DNA from: Oscillospiraceae bacterium
Lineage (GTDB): Bacteria > Bacillota > Clostridia > Oscillospirales > Ruminococcaceae
DNA length: 54,236 nt
Direction: 5' to 3'
NCBI GenBank assembly: GCA_017518255.1
Contig: JAFWVK010000107.1
Coordinates: 1-54,236, forward strand
A program made the translations under genes and the position numbers. This document shows, one piece after another, positions 40,385-49,622 of this stretch. Position 1 is the stretch's first letter. The number at the start of each line of letters is the position of its first letter. The notes beneath the pieces are model-generated. The model was not told the DNA's origin and searched no databases. It saw nothing but the letters and a program-made list of their open reading frames with translations.

Positions 40385-41950
40385 TTACGCAAGCTTCTGC
40401 AAAAGCAGGCGGAGATCCTGCAAGGTCAGCAGCCCGTTTCCGTCCAGATCGGAAGTATCCAGCAGCGCATCGGCGGGAACCTCCTCCGGAGCCAGCGATT
40501 CCGAAAGATATTTTGCAAACACAACCGCATCGGAAATGTCAAAGGCACTGTCTGAATTGAAATCGTATTCGACAGCCGGCGCCCCTCCCAGAGAACGGAA
40601 TTGATAGGAATATTTTTCTGCGTAACGCTGCGCCGAAGAGTTGTCATAGCCGACGATCTCACCGTTGAAATAGGTTGTCCATGTATCAAAATCCATACCG
40701 GATGCAATCGTGTCGAAACTGTCGTAGATGGAGCAGTTCGGATTCAGAATCGTGATTTCCCGGAGCGCTTCACATCCGTAGAACGCAGTGCGTCCGATCT
40801 CGCGCACACTTTTCGGCAGAGTGATTTCGGTCAGGCTTTTGCAGTTTTCAAAGACATTTTTTTCGATTGTGCGTACAGTTTCCGGCAGGGTTACCTTTTC
40901 CAGTTTTTCGCAGTCATAGAACGCATTTGCCCGGATTTCCGTCACGCTGTCCGGAATGACGACATCGGTGACACCACCTTCCTCTGAAAAGCCCCAGAAC
41001 GCGCCCTCACCGATTATCTTCACAGTGTCGGGGATTGTCACATCACCGGTCAGCGTCGTTGCATCAACGAGTACACCGTTTACAACCACGAACGGATCCT
41101 CCGCACGGCGGTCATCGAGCCATGCCGTTCCGTCAAAGGCAAAACGCTCAATATCTGTCAGGTTTTCGCTGTAATGAATCGTTTTGAGATTGGGGCAATA
41201 TGCAAATGCCACATACATCAGTCTTGTCAGGCTGTCGGGCAGATCAATCTCAGTCAGCGGCGATTTGCTTTCCCAGCCGAATGCATACGGCGCAATTGCC
41301 TTTACCCCCTCCGGAACAGTGACATGCTCGGTGCCGTCGCAGCAGAGCAGGATGTCATTGACGACAACAAGCGGGTTTTCCGCTTTCTTCGCCTCCAGCC
41401 ACGGGGTTTCGCCGAACGCCGGTTCCCCGAATGTATCGACGCTTGCAGGAATATTGATTTCCTTCAGGGCAGTGCATCCGCTGAATACCAGATTGCCGAT
41501 TTCTTTCAGACCGTCCGGCAGCGTAATGGATTCGAGCGATGTACACATGGCGAACGCGCCCTCATCAATACTTGTCAGGCCCGCCGGAAGATTGACCGTT
41601 TTCAGGTTTTTGCAGGAAAGGAATGTCTGCATCCCGAACGAAGTCACGGTCTCCGGAATCGTCACGGAGGTAAGGTTTTCGCGGTTATAGAACGCCATCT
41701 GCGAGAAGCCCGTGACCGGCAGCCCGTCAATTTCGGACGGAATCACCAGTTCGGCAGGGAGGTCATCGGTACAGTACATGATCGTGACCGATGTTCCGTC
41801 CTCGGAAATCTCATATACCATGCCGTTGTAAACTTTTTCCTCTGCCTCTCCCTCGGCAGAAACCGGAAACGCCGCCTGAAACGGGCTGAGAACGGTCATG
41901 CAGAACAGTGCAGCCGGCACGGAGAAACAGCGCAGAAATCTCTTTTTCAT
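40385..41950 (-). CDS. Secreted leucine-rich-repeat (BspA-type) protein with type I dockerin
   Basis: 521-aa secreted protein. The signal peptide is KKRFLRCFSVPAALF followed by a hydrophobic stretch ending PVSAEG. The body is a series of LRR_5/BspA repeats of about 23 residues (pattern LTSVTIPETVTSFGMQTFL, LKTVNLPAGLTSIDEGAF). The last about 65 residues form a type I dockerin with two calcium loops: DFNSDSAFDISDAVVFAKYL and DTSDLDGNGLLTLQDL. The dockerin should attach the protein to a cohesin-bearing scaffoldin on the cell surface; LRR domains usually bind proteins or polymers. The ATG at 41950 has AGGAGG six bases before it; an upstream ATG (42013) would bury the signal peptide. Confidence 0.92.
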   Translation of the reverse strand: MKKRFLRCFSVPAALFCMTVLSPFQAAFPVSAEGEAEEKVYNGMVYEISEDGTSVTIMYCTDDLPAELVIPSEIDGLPVTGFSQMAFYNRENLTSVTIPETVTSFGMQTFLSCKNLKTVNLPAGLTSIDEGAFAMCTSLESITLPDGLKEIGNLVFSGCTALKEINIPASVDTFGEPAFGETPWLEAKKAENPLVVVNDILLCCDGTEHVTVPEGVKAIAPYAFGWESKSPLTEIDLPDSLTRLMYVAFAYCPNLKTIHYSENLTDIERFAFDGTAWLDDRRAEDPFVVVNGVLVDATTLTGDVTIPDTVKIIGEGAFWGFSEEGGVTDVVIPDSVTEIRANAFYDCEKLEKVTLPETVRTIEKNVFENCKSLTEITLPKSVREIGRTAFYGCEALREITILNPNCSIYDSFDTIASGMDFDTWTTYFNGEIVGYDNSSAQRYAEKYSYQFRSLGGAPAVEYDFNSDSAFDISDAVVFAKYLSESLAPEEVPADALLDTSDLDGNGLLTLQDLRLLLQKLA

Positions 41951-42040
41951 CGGAACAACCTCCTGTCGTTTATAATATGCATCAGAATGAACAAAGCACG
42001 AGCAAAATGTCATATTATTGTATGAACATTTAATAACTGC

Positions 42041-42069
42041 ATTATAGCATATGCACCGAAAATTGTCAA
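42041..42069 (-). promoter_or_regulatory. Promoter of the LRR-dockerin gene
   Basis: On the - strand: TTGACA, 17-bp spacer, TATAAT. Confidence 0.88.
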
Positions 42070-42146
42070 TGGTTTTTCCGAAAAAAGTATATGAGAGAGG
42101 TCCTCATGCGCTCCGTGATACACAGAGCGAATTACCCGGCATATTT

Positions 42147-42172
42147 AAGCCCCCGCAGAACTGCGGGGGCTT
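42147..42172 (-). terminator. Hairpin after the VWA operon
   Basis: A 12-bp perfect stem (AAGCCCCCGCAG/CTGCGGGGGCTT) with a two-base centre just past the stop of the VWA gene. The downstream - strand sequence is AAATATG rather than a T-run. Confidence 0.65.
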
Positions 42173-42178
42173 GTGCGG

Positions 42179-43879
42179 TTACATCTGTGCATTGAACAGG
42201 CTCTTTAAGCTGTAAATCACATCGTCGTTGTCGGCATTGATGCTCGCTGCCTCGTTAATCGACGAAAGCTGCTGCAATGCGGAGAGGTTTGCATTATATC
42301 CGATCGTATAGCAGGGAATATTCAGCGCCTTAACAATCGGCTTGATTTCATCCAGAGAGTTTCCGGTATTCTGCTCACCGTCGCTGAGAACAAAGAGCAG
42401 CGGTTTAACGGTTTGTCCGGTTTCCGCCTCAATCTTCTTCTGAGCATCGAGCAGCATATCCATGCCGACCAGCACTGCATCATAGGTGCAGGTGTTTCCG
42501 GCAGGAGTGAGATCCTCGACGGCGCCGGTGAAATAGCTGCGCTGATTGACATCAAACTTCGCAATCGGCAGATTGACAGAGACATCGGTGCTGTAACTGA
42601 TGAGCCCGATATAATTAGAGGTGTTGATGTACTGTGAGGCATTGACCAGAGAGGACTGCAAATTCTGGAGCGGAGCGCCGCCCATACTGCCGGAAACATC
42701 CGCGACGAACACGGCGACAACCGGGCTGCCGGCATCCTTTTCGGTCTTCCAGAGCTTCTGTGCGCTTTCGAGCTGATTGCCGTTCAGACCCCATTCCGGT
42801 CCCTTGTAGTCTTCGAGATAATTAAATCCGTATTTCTGTGCAAGGCGCTGGTTTTCGTCGGTCAGGCAGTAATCGGCAAACGCCTTGGTCAGCTCCTTCT
42901 GCGCATCGGAGACATTGCCGAGCGTATAGACGGGGCTGTCATGCCGCACGCCGAACGGAACGAACTCATAATCGCGCAGCTCCGTTGCATTGTGATAGCC
43001 CTGATACTCCATGACAAACGCATCAAGCACGCCGTTTTTCGCCGCGCCGCGCATCTGAAGTGTGGAGTATGCGACAAAGGGAACACTCTGCTGGAATTTC
43101 TGGAACTGTTCGGTTGCGCTGCTGCTGAGGATATCCGAGGAATCGAATTCCTCCAGCGCGCTGACGAGGAAGTTGATGCCGGTCGAGGAGGCGTAGGGAT
43201 TGGTGTAGCCCATAGCGATTTCGCTGTCAACGGTTGCCTTCACGATGGCGCTGATATCGACCTTGCCGTATTTTTCTTCCAGCTTTTTATAGGTATCGCG
43301 GCTGACGAGAACGCCTGCGGTATTGCCCGCGATGCGCTTTTCGATCATGTCGATCTTGACGTTCTGCGAGGCAATCATTTCGCCCCAGAGTTCATTGGAG
43401 GGGGAATATGCCTCCGGCACATACTTGCCGGAAACGATATAGTCAATCGCGGCACCGGAAGCAATCGGGCGGACGGAAACGGTTGCCCACTGTCCGTCGA
43501 TTGTGTAGTGCGAGCGGTTGAAGTTCTCGGCGACTTCATTCAGCCAGCCGTCAGTTCCCTCGGAGGATTTTTCGGTCGAGGAGAATATCTCGATATTGAT
43601 ATCGCCCTGACCGGTCACGCTCAGCTTATACTTGGAGATATCCGGCAGTTCCTCTGCCAGATTGTTGTCTGAAATCTCAATGGTAGCCTTGCGCGGCTGA
43701 ACATCTCTGACCTTGATCTTTTTAAGCTTTTTATCCAGTTGTTTCTGTGCGGATTCGTAGGTCAGCTCCTTGGAATCGCTGACATGCTTGCTGACAGCAA
43801 CACCGATTCCGATGCCGCCGATAATCAGGCAGGCAAGCAGGGCGAAAAATCCTGCATTTTTCTTATTGTTTCTGCTCAT
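42179..43879 (-). CDS. Membrane-anchored VWA protein with solute-binding-like domain
   Basis: 566 aa. One N-terminal transmembrane segment (GFFALLACLIIGGIGIGVAV) exports the rest. Residues about 85-375 look like a type II periplasmic-binding (ABC solute-binding) domain (INIEIFSSTEKSSEGTDGWL, VSVRPIASGAAIDYIVSG, LAQKYGFNYLEDYKGPEWG). Residues about 386-560 are a VWA domain with an intact MIDAS (DVSGSMGG, D394, S396, S398; LSDGEQNTGN). Metal-dependent protein binding at the cell surface is likely. It is co-transcribed with the membrane protein encoded 34 bp upstream. Target unknown. Confidence 0.82.
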   Translation of the reverse strand: MSRNNKKNAGFFALLACLIIGGIGIGVAVSKHVSDSKELTYESAQKQLDKKLKKIKVRDVQPRKATIEISDNNLAEELPDISKYKLSVTGQGDINIEIFSSTEKSSEGTDGWLNEVAENFNRSHYTIDGQWATVSVRPIASGAAIDYIVSGKYVPEAYSPSNELWGEMIASQNVKIDMIEKRIAGNTAGVLVSRDTYKKLEEKYGKVDISAIVKATVDSEIAMGYTNPYASSTGINFLVSALEEFDSSDILSSSATEQFQKFQQSVPFVAYSTLQMRGAAKNGVLDAFVMEYQGYHNATELRDYEFVPFGVRHDSPVYTLGNVSDAQKELTKAFADYCLTDENQRLAQKYGFNYLEDYKGPEWGLNGNQLESAQKLWKTEKDAGSPVVAVFVADVSGSMGGAPLQNLQSSLVNASQYINTSNYIGLISYSTDVSVNLPIAKFDVNQRSYFTGAVEDLTPAGNTCTYDAVLVGMDMLLDAQKKIEAETGQTVKPLLFVLSDGEQNTGNSLDEIKPIVKALNIPCYTIGYNANLSALQQLSSINEAASINADNDDVIYSLKSLFNAQM

Positions 43880-43913
43880 GGTTTTCTCCTTTCAGGTCAA
43901 TCGTCTGATCCGG

Positions 43914-44606
43914 TTACATCTGCATCATCTGCGGGGGCTGCGGCTGTTCCGGAGTCTGTTCCGTAAAATCCTCCGGCCGGCTGCGCACGCTTCTGAGCGC
44001 GGCGGTCAGCTCATTGAGGCAGGGTGTTTCCGCGGTCGCATCGTCCCCGATCTGGGAGACCTCCAGAATCAGGTTCTCGAAATCGGAGAGGACATGTGCA
44101 TTCTCTCCGAGAACCTCCTGTAAATAGGCGACATGCATATTGAATTTATGCGGCTCGCTCCTGTCATAGATCATTACGCGGTTCAGAACCCGCTTGCAGT
44201 TTGCCAGTACATAGGTATCGACATCCGCGGCAACCGAAAGAAACGGGCTGTCCTTGGAATCATCCAGAACCGAGCGGAGTGCTGCCTGCTTATGCTTCAG
44301 GGATTCAAGCTGCTTGATTGCGGTATTGATATACACGGTAAAGGGCGTATCCTCCTCCTGCCATGCATGAAATGCTTTCAGGTAATCATCCGCATCCTTC
44401 AGCTTTTTGGCATCGCTGACCGAAGCGGCGCTTCTGCCGCGGAGAATCAGCCAGTCAATGCCGAGGGAGAGCGCGACGACTCCAAGCAGCACCAGATATT
44501 TCAATGCAGAGGATTCGCTCTGCGAGAGAATATTGTAAAGTGCAATTGCAAGCGCAACCTCACCCGCTGCCAGTGCAAGCAGAATTCCCTTTTTAACATT
44601 GTTCAT
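43914..44606 (-). CDS. Helical membrane protein, partner of the VWA protein
   Basis: 230 aa from the ATG at 44606, which follows AAAGGAGC; an upstream frame extension to 44747 would run over the promoter and has no ribosome site. Two transmembrane segments (GILLALAAGEVALAIALYNIL and YLVLLGVVALSLGIDWLIL, given in short form) are followed by a cytosolic helical domain (residues about 65-215) and a Pro/Gln/Met-rich end (QPQPPQMMQM). The helical part resembles 5-bromo-4-chloroindolyl phosphate hydrolase/TelA-neighbour membrane proteins only in general layout; no family is claimed. Confidence 0.7.
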   Translation of the reverse strand: MNNVKKGILLALAAGEVALAIALYNILSQSESSALKYLVLLGVVALSLGIDWLILRGRSAASVSDAKKLKDADDYLKAFHAWQEEDTPFTVYINTAIKQLESLKHKQAALRSVLDDSKDSPFLSVAADVDTYVLANCKRVLNRVMIYDRSEPHKFNMHVAYLQEVLGENAHVLSDFENLILEVSQIGDDATAETPCLNELTAALRSVRSRPEDFTEQTPEQPQPPQMMQM

Positions 44607-44639
44607 CGGATCGCGCTCCTTTCGTTTGTTGATGTAAAT

Positions 44640-44668
44640 ATCATAACATAATCCGGCGGCATTGTCAA
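44640..44668 (-). promoter_or_regulatory. Promoter of the VWA operon
   Basis: On the - strand: TTGACA, 17-bp spacer, TATGAT, about 35 bp before the start of the membrane-partner gene. Confidence 0.82.
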
Positions 44669-44709
44669 CCTTGAAATTCGGCCAAAAAAGCCGGATTTCG
44701 TTCAAAAAC

Positions 44710-44744
44710 AAAAAAGAGGACGAATCTGCTCCGTCCTCTTTTTT
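44710..44744. terminator. Bidirectional terminator after ispH-rpsA
   Basis: AAAAAAGAGGACG pairs with CGTCCTCTTTTTT around a 9-nt loop, giving U-runs on both strands. It lies just past the stop of the IspH-S1 gene. Confidence 0.9.
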
Positions 44745-44779
44745 CAATCTGAGCCGGACTCAGACCGTATATTTCCGGT

Positions 44780-46900
44780 TTATTCTGCGGATTCCGCAGC
44801 AACAGTCTCCTCTGCCGGAGCAGCCTCGGCGGCAGGTGCAGCCGGTGCTTCGTCGGAATACACGACCTCGTCTGCTGCCGCAGCAGCTTCCTCCTCAGCG
44901 CCGTCATCCGCAGCAATGCGCATAGAAAGGCTGATGCGCTTCTTGTCATTCTCCTTATCAATGTCGATTGCAGTAATCTTGACCGTAACGGTATCGCCGA
45001 CATTCACAACGTCCTTGACATTGGTCACGCGCTCGTCAGAGAGCTGGGAAATATGAATCAGGCCGTCGATGCCGTCGGTAATGCGGGCAAATGCGCCGAA
45101 CGCAGTCACGGAAACAATAGAAGCCTGTACGATATCGCCGACCGCATACTCATTGGTGAACTTCACCCACGGATCATCCTCAGGTCTTCTGTGACCGAGA
45201 GAGATTCTGCCGGTTTCCGGATCCAGAGCCTTGATGTAGACTTCGAGGGTATCGCCGACTGCGACCACGTCGCTCGGCTGATGAATGCGGCTCCAGCTCA
45301 GCTCAGAGACATGAACCATGCCGTCGATGCCGCCCAGATCGACGAATGCGCCGTAATTGGTCAGGGACTTGACCTCACCGGTGTAGACATCACCGACTTT
45401 TGCGGTTTCCCAGAACTTTGCCTTTGCGGCATCGCGCTCCGCCTTCTGTACCTGACGGATCGAGCCGACAGCTCTCTTGCGCTGCTCGTTGACATCAATG
45501 ATGACAAAGCGAACCGGTTTCTTCAGCAAAACATTCAGATCGGCACCTCTGCCCAGACCGGACTGGGATGCCGGAATGAAGACATGAACGCCGTTGCAGT
45601 CCGCAACAAGACCGCCCTTCACGACGTTGAGAACGGTACCCTCCAGCACCTCGCCGGCTTCCTTCGCCTTGAGGATGTTCTCAAAGCCGACGAGTTCATC
45701 GACTCTGCGCTTCGAGAGCTGAACAGTACCTTCTGCGTCATTCACCTGAATGACGACAAGCTCAAGCTCATCGCCGACCTTGACAAGATCGGACGGCTTC
45801 TTGGAAGTATCACTGGTCAGTTCGGAGAGGGTAATATAACCGGTCTGCTTGGCACCGACATCAACCATGACTTCGTTGTTTCCGCTGATGGAAGCGACGA
45901 TGCCGACCACCCGGTCACCCTTTCTGATTTTTTTCGTGAAGGTCTTGTCAAGCTCCTCCTCGAATGCTGCCGCGAATTCCTCGCTTTCCGGGATAATGGT
46001 ATCGGTGTCAAAAATTCCAGACATATTGGTTTGAACCTCCTTAATAATGTGAGCGGGTGTACTGGCTCCTGCCGTGATGCCGATTTTCAGGATATGATCC
46101 GCGCCTTTCTCCGCGATGACGGCTTTGGCTGCCGCACGGATTTCGTCCGCGCAGTCTGCAAGCTCCCGTGCATTTTCTATGAGCCACGCAGGGCAGTTCC
46201 TGCTGCAAACGTCATAGAGCTTGACGGTATTGGAGCTGTGCCTGCCGCCTGCGACAATCATCAGATCGGAAACACGTGAGAGCTGATCCGCGTCCGACTG
46301 TCTTGCGGCGGTTGCATTGCAGATGGTGTCAAATACCTGCAAACCCGGTTCACCGGAAGGAAGAAGCTTCATACACTCCCCCCATAATATTTTATTATAC
46401 GTTGTTTGCGCGACAATTGCAACCCTTTCCGGCAATCTTCTATCAATTAAGCATCTGAGCTCGTTTTGATCCCGGAAAACTGTATAATTTTCATTACAAT
46501 GTCCGACAATCCCCTGCACTTCGGGGTGCTGAGGGTCTCCGGCAATCCAGACACGGCACCCCTGCGCACACTGTTCCTCTGCAATTTTGTGTATCCGGGC
46601 GACGAACGGGCAGGTTGCGTCGATGACGGGATTTCCGGTTGCGGCAGCCTGCTCATAGACCGATTTCGGGACTCCGTGCGCACGGATGATGAGGGTTTCA
46701 CCGGGGAAAAGCTCGGCGGGGTCGCTGATGATGCGTGCGCCTTTTGCGGTGAGGTCGCTGACGACGGCATCGTTATGGACGATAGGGCCGAGGGTAGCGA
46801 CGCGCTTTTCCTCATTGAGCGCCTGATAGACGAGTTTGACGGCGCGGTCAACGCCGAAGCAGAAGCCGGCAGATTTCGCCGTTGTAACGGTAGCTTTCAT
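44780..46900 (-). CDS. IspH (LytB) - ribosomal protein S1 fusion
   Basis: 706 aa. Residues 1-285 are 4-hydroxy-3-methylbut-2-enyl diphosphate reductase, the last enzyme of the MEP isoprenoid pathway: cluster cysteines C14 (AGFCFGV), C97 (DATCPFV) and C194 (DTICNAT), ligand histidines H42, H75 and H125, catalytic E127 in HPEV, and AGASTPAHIIKEV. Residues about 335-680 hold four S1 RNA-binding repeats (GDRVVGIVASISG, GEVLEGTVLNVVKG, GDVYTGEVKSLTNYGAFVDL, GDIVQASIVSVTAFGAFA) and an Ala/Glu-rich end. This fusion is known from Clostridia. AAGGAGAAC precedes the ATG. Confidence 0.95.
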   Translation of the reverse strand: MKATVTTAKSAGFCFGVDRAVKLVYQALNEEKRVATLGPIVHNDAVVSDLTAKGARIISDPAELFPGETLIIRAHGVPKSVYEQAAATGNPVIDATCPFVARIHKIAEEQCAQGCRVWIAGDPQHPEVQGIVGHCNENYTVFRDQNELRCLIDRRLPERVAIVAQTTYNKILWGECMKLLPSGEPGLQVFDTICNATAARQSDADQLSRVSDLMIVAGGRHSSNTVKLYDVCSRNCPAWLIENARELADCADEIRAAAKAVIAEKGADHILKIGITAGASTPAHIIKEVQTNMSGIFDTDTIIPESEEFAAAFEEELDKTFTKKIRKGDRVVGIVASISGNNEVMVDVGAKQTGYITLSELTSDTSKKPSDLVKVGDELELVVIQVNDAEGTVQLSKRRVDELVGFENILKAKEAGEVLEGTVLNVVKGGLVADCNGVHVFIPASQSGLGRGADLNVLLKKPVRFVIIDVNEQRKRAVGSIRQVQKAERDAAKAKFWETAKVGDVYTGEVKSLTNYGAFVDLGGIDGMVHVSELSWSRIHQPSDVVAVGDTLEVYIKALDPETGRISLGHRRPEDDPWVKFTNEYAVGDIVQASIVSVTAFGAFARITDGIDGLIHISQLSDERVTNVKDVVNVGDTVTVKITAIDIDKENDKKRISLSMRIAADDGAEEEAAAAADEVVYSDEAPAAPAAEAAPAEETVAAESAE

Positions 46901-46940
46901 GGGTCTGTTCTCCTTGTATATGGATCCGGAACAGGATGCA

Positions 46941-47040
46941 AGGTCTGCAAATCATACTGTTCAGACCGGCACAACTGTGATATGTTCTGTATTCCATCAG
47001 ATCGGGAAACGGTATCGGATGCGGGCACTGCCTGCCGGCG
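46941..47040 (+). repeat. Family B dispersed repeat, copy B3
   Basis: GGTCTG/CAGACC hairpin, GTTCTGTATTCCATCAGATC, CGGGAAACGG, and 3' hairpin region GCGGGCACTGCCTGC. It fills the 141-bp gap between the carboxypeptidase and IspH-S1 genes and points against them. Confidence 0.75.
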
Positions 47041-47041
47041 A

Positions 47042-48313
47042 TCAATGCACATAATCGGGGAGGTTGGCCTCCTTCGGCTGAATGCGCTTGATTGTACCGG
47101 GCTGCTCGGAGACCAGCTGATAAAGTGTCAGCGTATCCCCGATCGCATCCAGCGGCTCCTTTGCGGTACTGCCCGCAACAATGCACACATAGGTGTTTCC
47201 GGCGGCATCAACCGCCCACGAAGCAAGGCACTGTCCGGCAGGATTGGTAAAGCCGGTTTTTCCGCCGACAACATGCAGCGGCACGGACATGCCCTCCAGC
47301 TCGTTGCCGACCATGCGGGTCAGTGTGGTGCTGAGCAGCTTGATGCCGTTGGGATGCTGCTTGGTGGATTCCGTAAAGCAGCTGCGCGTGGACATAACCT
47401 CTTTGATAAACGGGTTCTCCATTGCAGCAAGCAGAATGCGCGAAATATCGCGGGCTGTGCTGTAATGGTTCTCATTGTGCAGGCCGGTGCAGTTGACAAA
47501 ATGCGTCTGCTGCAAGCCCATTTCGGCAGCCTTCTGATTCATCTGCTGCACAAAGGCTTCCTCCGTTCCGGAAGCAGTGACCGCCAGCATAACGGCAGCC
47601 TCTGCGCCGGAGGGCAGCATCATCGCATAAATCAGATCCCTGATTTTGCAGCTCTCGTTTGCCTTGAATCCCGCGCAGAGCAGCCCGCGGGCTTTCTGCG
47701 CATTGATAACCGTCTGCGTCATTGTCACATGATTGTCGAGCTTTTCCTCCGGCACAATACTGAGGAAGGTAATCAGCGTCATCATCTTGGTCATGGATGC
47801 CGGATAGATTTTCGCATCGGCATCGCGTGTAAAGATGACCTCGTTTTCCGTTTCCCCGACCTTGAACAGCAGTGCATTTCTCGCAATCAGGAGGGAGGGG
47901 TTCATAACATTCGGGTCTGCCGGAAGTGCCGTAACATCGGTTGACGCAGCAGAACTGCCGGAGTCTGTGCCTGCGGCGGATGACATCGTTGTTGTTTCGG
48001 CGGATGCCGCGGAACTATCCGCTTCGGTTCCGGTCTGTTCCGTCAAAGTTGTATCCGCCGGAGACGCTGCGGTTCCTTCCGGAGCGGAGGAACCGCCCGG
48101 CAGCATCTCCGTAACTGCCGCAGAGAACGGTTCATTCCGGTCTGCGCTCTGCCGCTTCGGCTGATCGCTGATGCGCGGCAGAATCAGCCATGTCAGCAGG
48201 AAAATGCTGACACATGCCAAAACGGCGACCAGCGGCGCATAGATATAATCAGCGGTATTCCGCTTCTTGCCTGTGTTCTTTTTTTTTTGCAAATCCTGTT
48301 CGGATTTTGACAT
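47042..48313 (-). CDS. D-alanyl-D-alanine carboxypeptidase (S11 family)
   Basis: Penicillin-binding protein that trims the terminal D-Ala of peptidoglycan stems. 423 aa from the ATG at 48313 (AAGAGG upstream; a longer frame would overlap the previous gene). One N-terminal signal anchor (about 26-45), a Ser/Ala/Thr-rich linker (50-135), then the catalytic domain: SxxK as S173-MT-K176, KTG at 352-354 (GGKTGFT). The SxN motif is SGA here (S235-G-A237, PSGAEAA) instead of SGN, which may affect activity. It lies 28 bp after the zinc-ribbon gene and is probably co-transcribed. Confidence 0.88.
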   Translation of the reverse strand: MSKSEQDLQKKKNTGKKRNTADYIYAPLVAVLACVSIFLLTWLILPRISDQPKRQSADRNEPFSAAVTEMLPGGSSAPEGTAASPADTTLTEQTGTEADSSAASAETTTMSSAAGTDSGSSAASTDVTALPADPNVMNPSLLIARNALLFKVGETENEVIFTRDADAKIYPASMTKMMTLITFLSIVPEEKLDNHVTMTQTVINAQKARGLLCAGFKANESCKIRDLIYAMMLPSGAEAAVMLAVTASGTEEAFVQQMNQKAAEMGLQQTHFVNCTGLHNENHYSTARDISRILLAAMENPFIKEVMSTRSCFTESTKQHPNGIKLLSTTLTRMVGNELEGMSVPLHVVGGKTGFTNPAGQCLASWAVDAAGNTYVCIVAGSTAKEPLDAIGDTLTLYQLVSEQPGTIKRIQPKEANLPDYVH

Positions 48314-48341
48314 GAATCTGAGCCTCTTTTCTGATTGCTTT

Positions 48342-49622
48342 TTATTGTTCGTCCGGAGCGCTGCTCTGCGCATCCTCAGGCGCGGGTGCAGCCGGAATCT
48401 CATCAGCCGCATTCCCGCCGGTCATCTGATTGGTTCCGCAGTAAATGCAGAACTTCTTCTTTCCGCTGAGGGGCTTTCCGCAGGCAATGCAAAGCTCCGG
48501 GGCGCCGCCTTTCGGTGCGTCCTCACTGCGTGCCGGCGGGAGATTCTGCGGAACCGGACGCCGCACCGGAACCGGTACCGGAACGGGACCCTCTGTTTCA
48601 GCAGTCTTCGGCGCAGGCTCCTCCGGCAAATCCAGAGACGGCATCTCGGCTGACTGCACCGGAACACCCGCTGCGGCAGACTCCTTTGCGGCGGTGCGAA
48701 CTGTCAGGTATCTGCTGAGTGCGAGCATCAGCAGTCCCGCGGCAAAGAGCAGCCCTGTATTAAGCCACAGCGCAGGGCGCACGGTTTTCAGAAAAGGTTT
48801 GAGTCCGACATAATTGCCTTTGATGAACAGATAGCTGAATGCCACAAGTGCAAAGCCGAACAGCACAACCGCCATCGGAATCATCACGGTCAGTCCCATA
48901 GACTTGAGCGCGGAAAACTTTTTCTTTCCGCAGTTCCGCTTGATGACCGTCCAGCGCCAGAGCAGCAGTCCGGCAGCAGCCGCTTCAAACAGGAAGCCCG
49001 GAATGCTGACAAAAAATCTGCCGACAGCCCTGCCGAGTTTTGTGCGGTAAATCCGGATACCGAAAAAGGTGATTTCCTTGCTTTCGCCGTCAAAGGCATC
49101 GCGGATTTCTTCAAAATCGCGTTCCTCAATAATCAGGTGACAGCTTCTGCGCAGAGCTTCTTTGTTTTCCTCAAGCGGCTGAATAATCTCCTCCGCAGAA
49201 ATTGTCATCGGCTTGTCGGATTCCCCGCGCAGCATTGCAAAGTGCTGTGCCGTTTTATCGGCGAGAAGCTCCGGAATACCGATTGCATCAATCGCTTCGG
49301 CAACATCGCTTTCGAGGATTTTTTCATCCTCCGTATGCCCGCTCAGGACCGCTTTCTTTACCGGTCCGTAAAACGGAATCTGCGCATCGGAAATGCGCGA
49401 CTGCCGCAGTCCCTCCGGAACGGCGTTGTTTTCGATCAGATCGTGCATCACCAGCGTGCGGTATGTCAGGCAGAGCAGAAAGAGCGTTCCGAGCACACAG
49501 AGAACGCCGTGCAGAATGCCGTATCCTTTCGAGCGCTGACGGTGTCTGCCGCAGCGCGTGCAGATGCCTTTGGAATCATAGGCTGCACCGCAGATACAGA
49601 CTGCATTGTTCGGGTTTGCCAT
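48342..49622 (-). CDS. Membrane protein with zinc ribbons at both ends
   Basis: 426 aa. N-terminal zinc knuckle (CICGAAYDSKGICTRCG), a first transmembrane segment (about 35-55, GVLCVLGTLFLLCLTYRTL), an extracytoplasmic domain of about 150 residues, three more hydrophobic segments (about 205-310), a Pro-rich linker (VPVPVPVRRPVPQNLPP) and a C-terminal zinc ribbon (CIACGKPL...CIYCG). The layout is a mirror of the four small zinc-ribbon membrane proteins at 28-31 kb but with no close sequence match. First gene of the unit that continues into the carboxypeptidase and perhaps IspH-S1. Confidence 0.72.
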   Translation of the reverse strand: MANPNNAVCICGAAYDSKGICTRCGRHRQRSKGYGILHGVLCVLGTLFLLCLTYRTLVMHDLIENNAVPEGLRQSRISDAQIPFYGPVKKAVLSGHTEDEKILESDVAEAIDAIGIPELLADKTAQHFAMLRGESDKPMTISAEEIIQPLEENKEALRRSCHLIIEERDFEEIRDAFDGESKEITFFGIRIYRTKLGRAVGRFFVSIPGFLFEAAAAGLLLWRWTVIKRNCGKKKFSALKSMGLTVMIPMAVVLFGFALVAFSYLFIKGNYVGLKPFLKTVRPALWLNTGLLFAAGLLMLALSRYLTVRTAAKESAAAGVPVQSAEMPSLDLPEEPAPKTAETEGPVPVPVPVRRPVPQNLPPARSEDAPKGGAPELCIACGKPLSGKKKFCIYCGTNQMTGGNAADEIPAAPAPEDAQSSAPDEQ

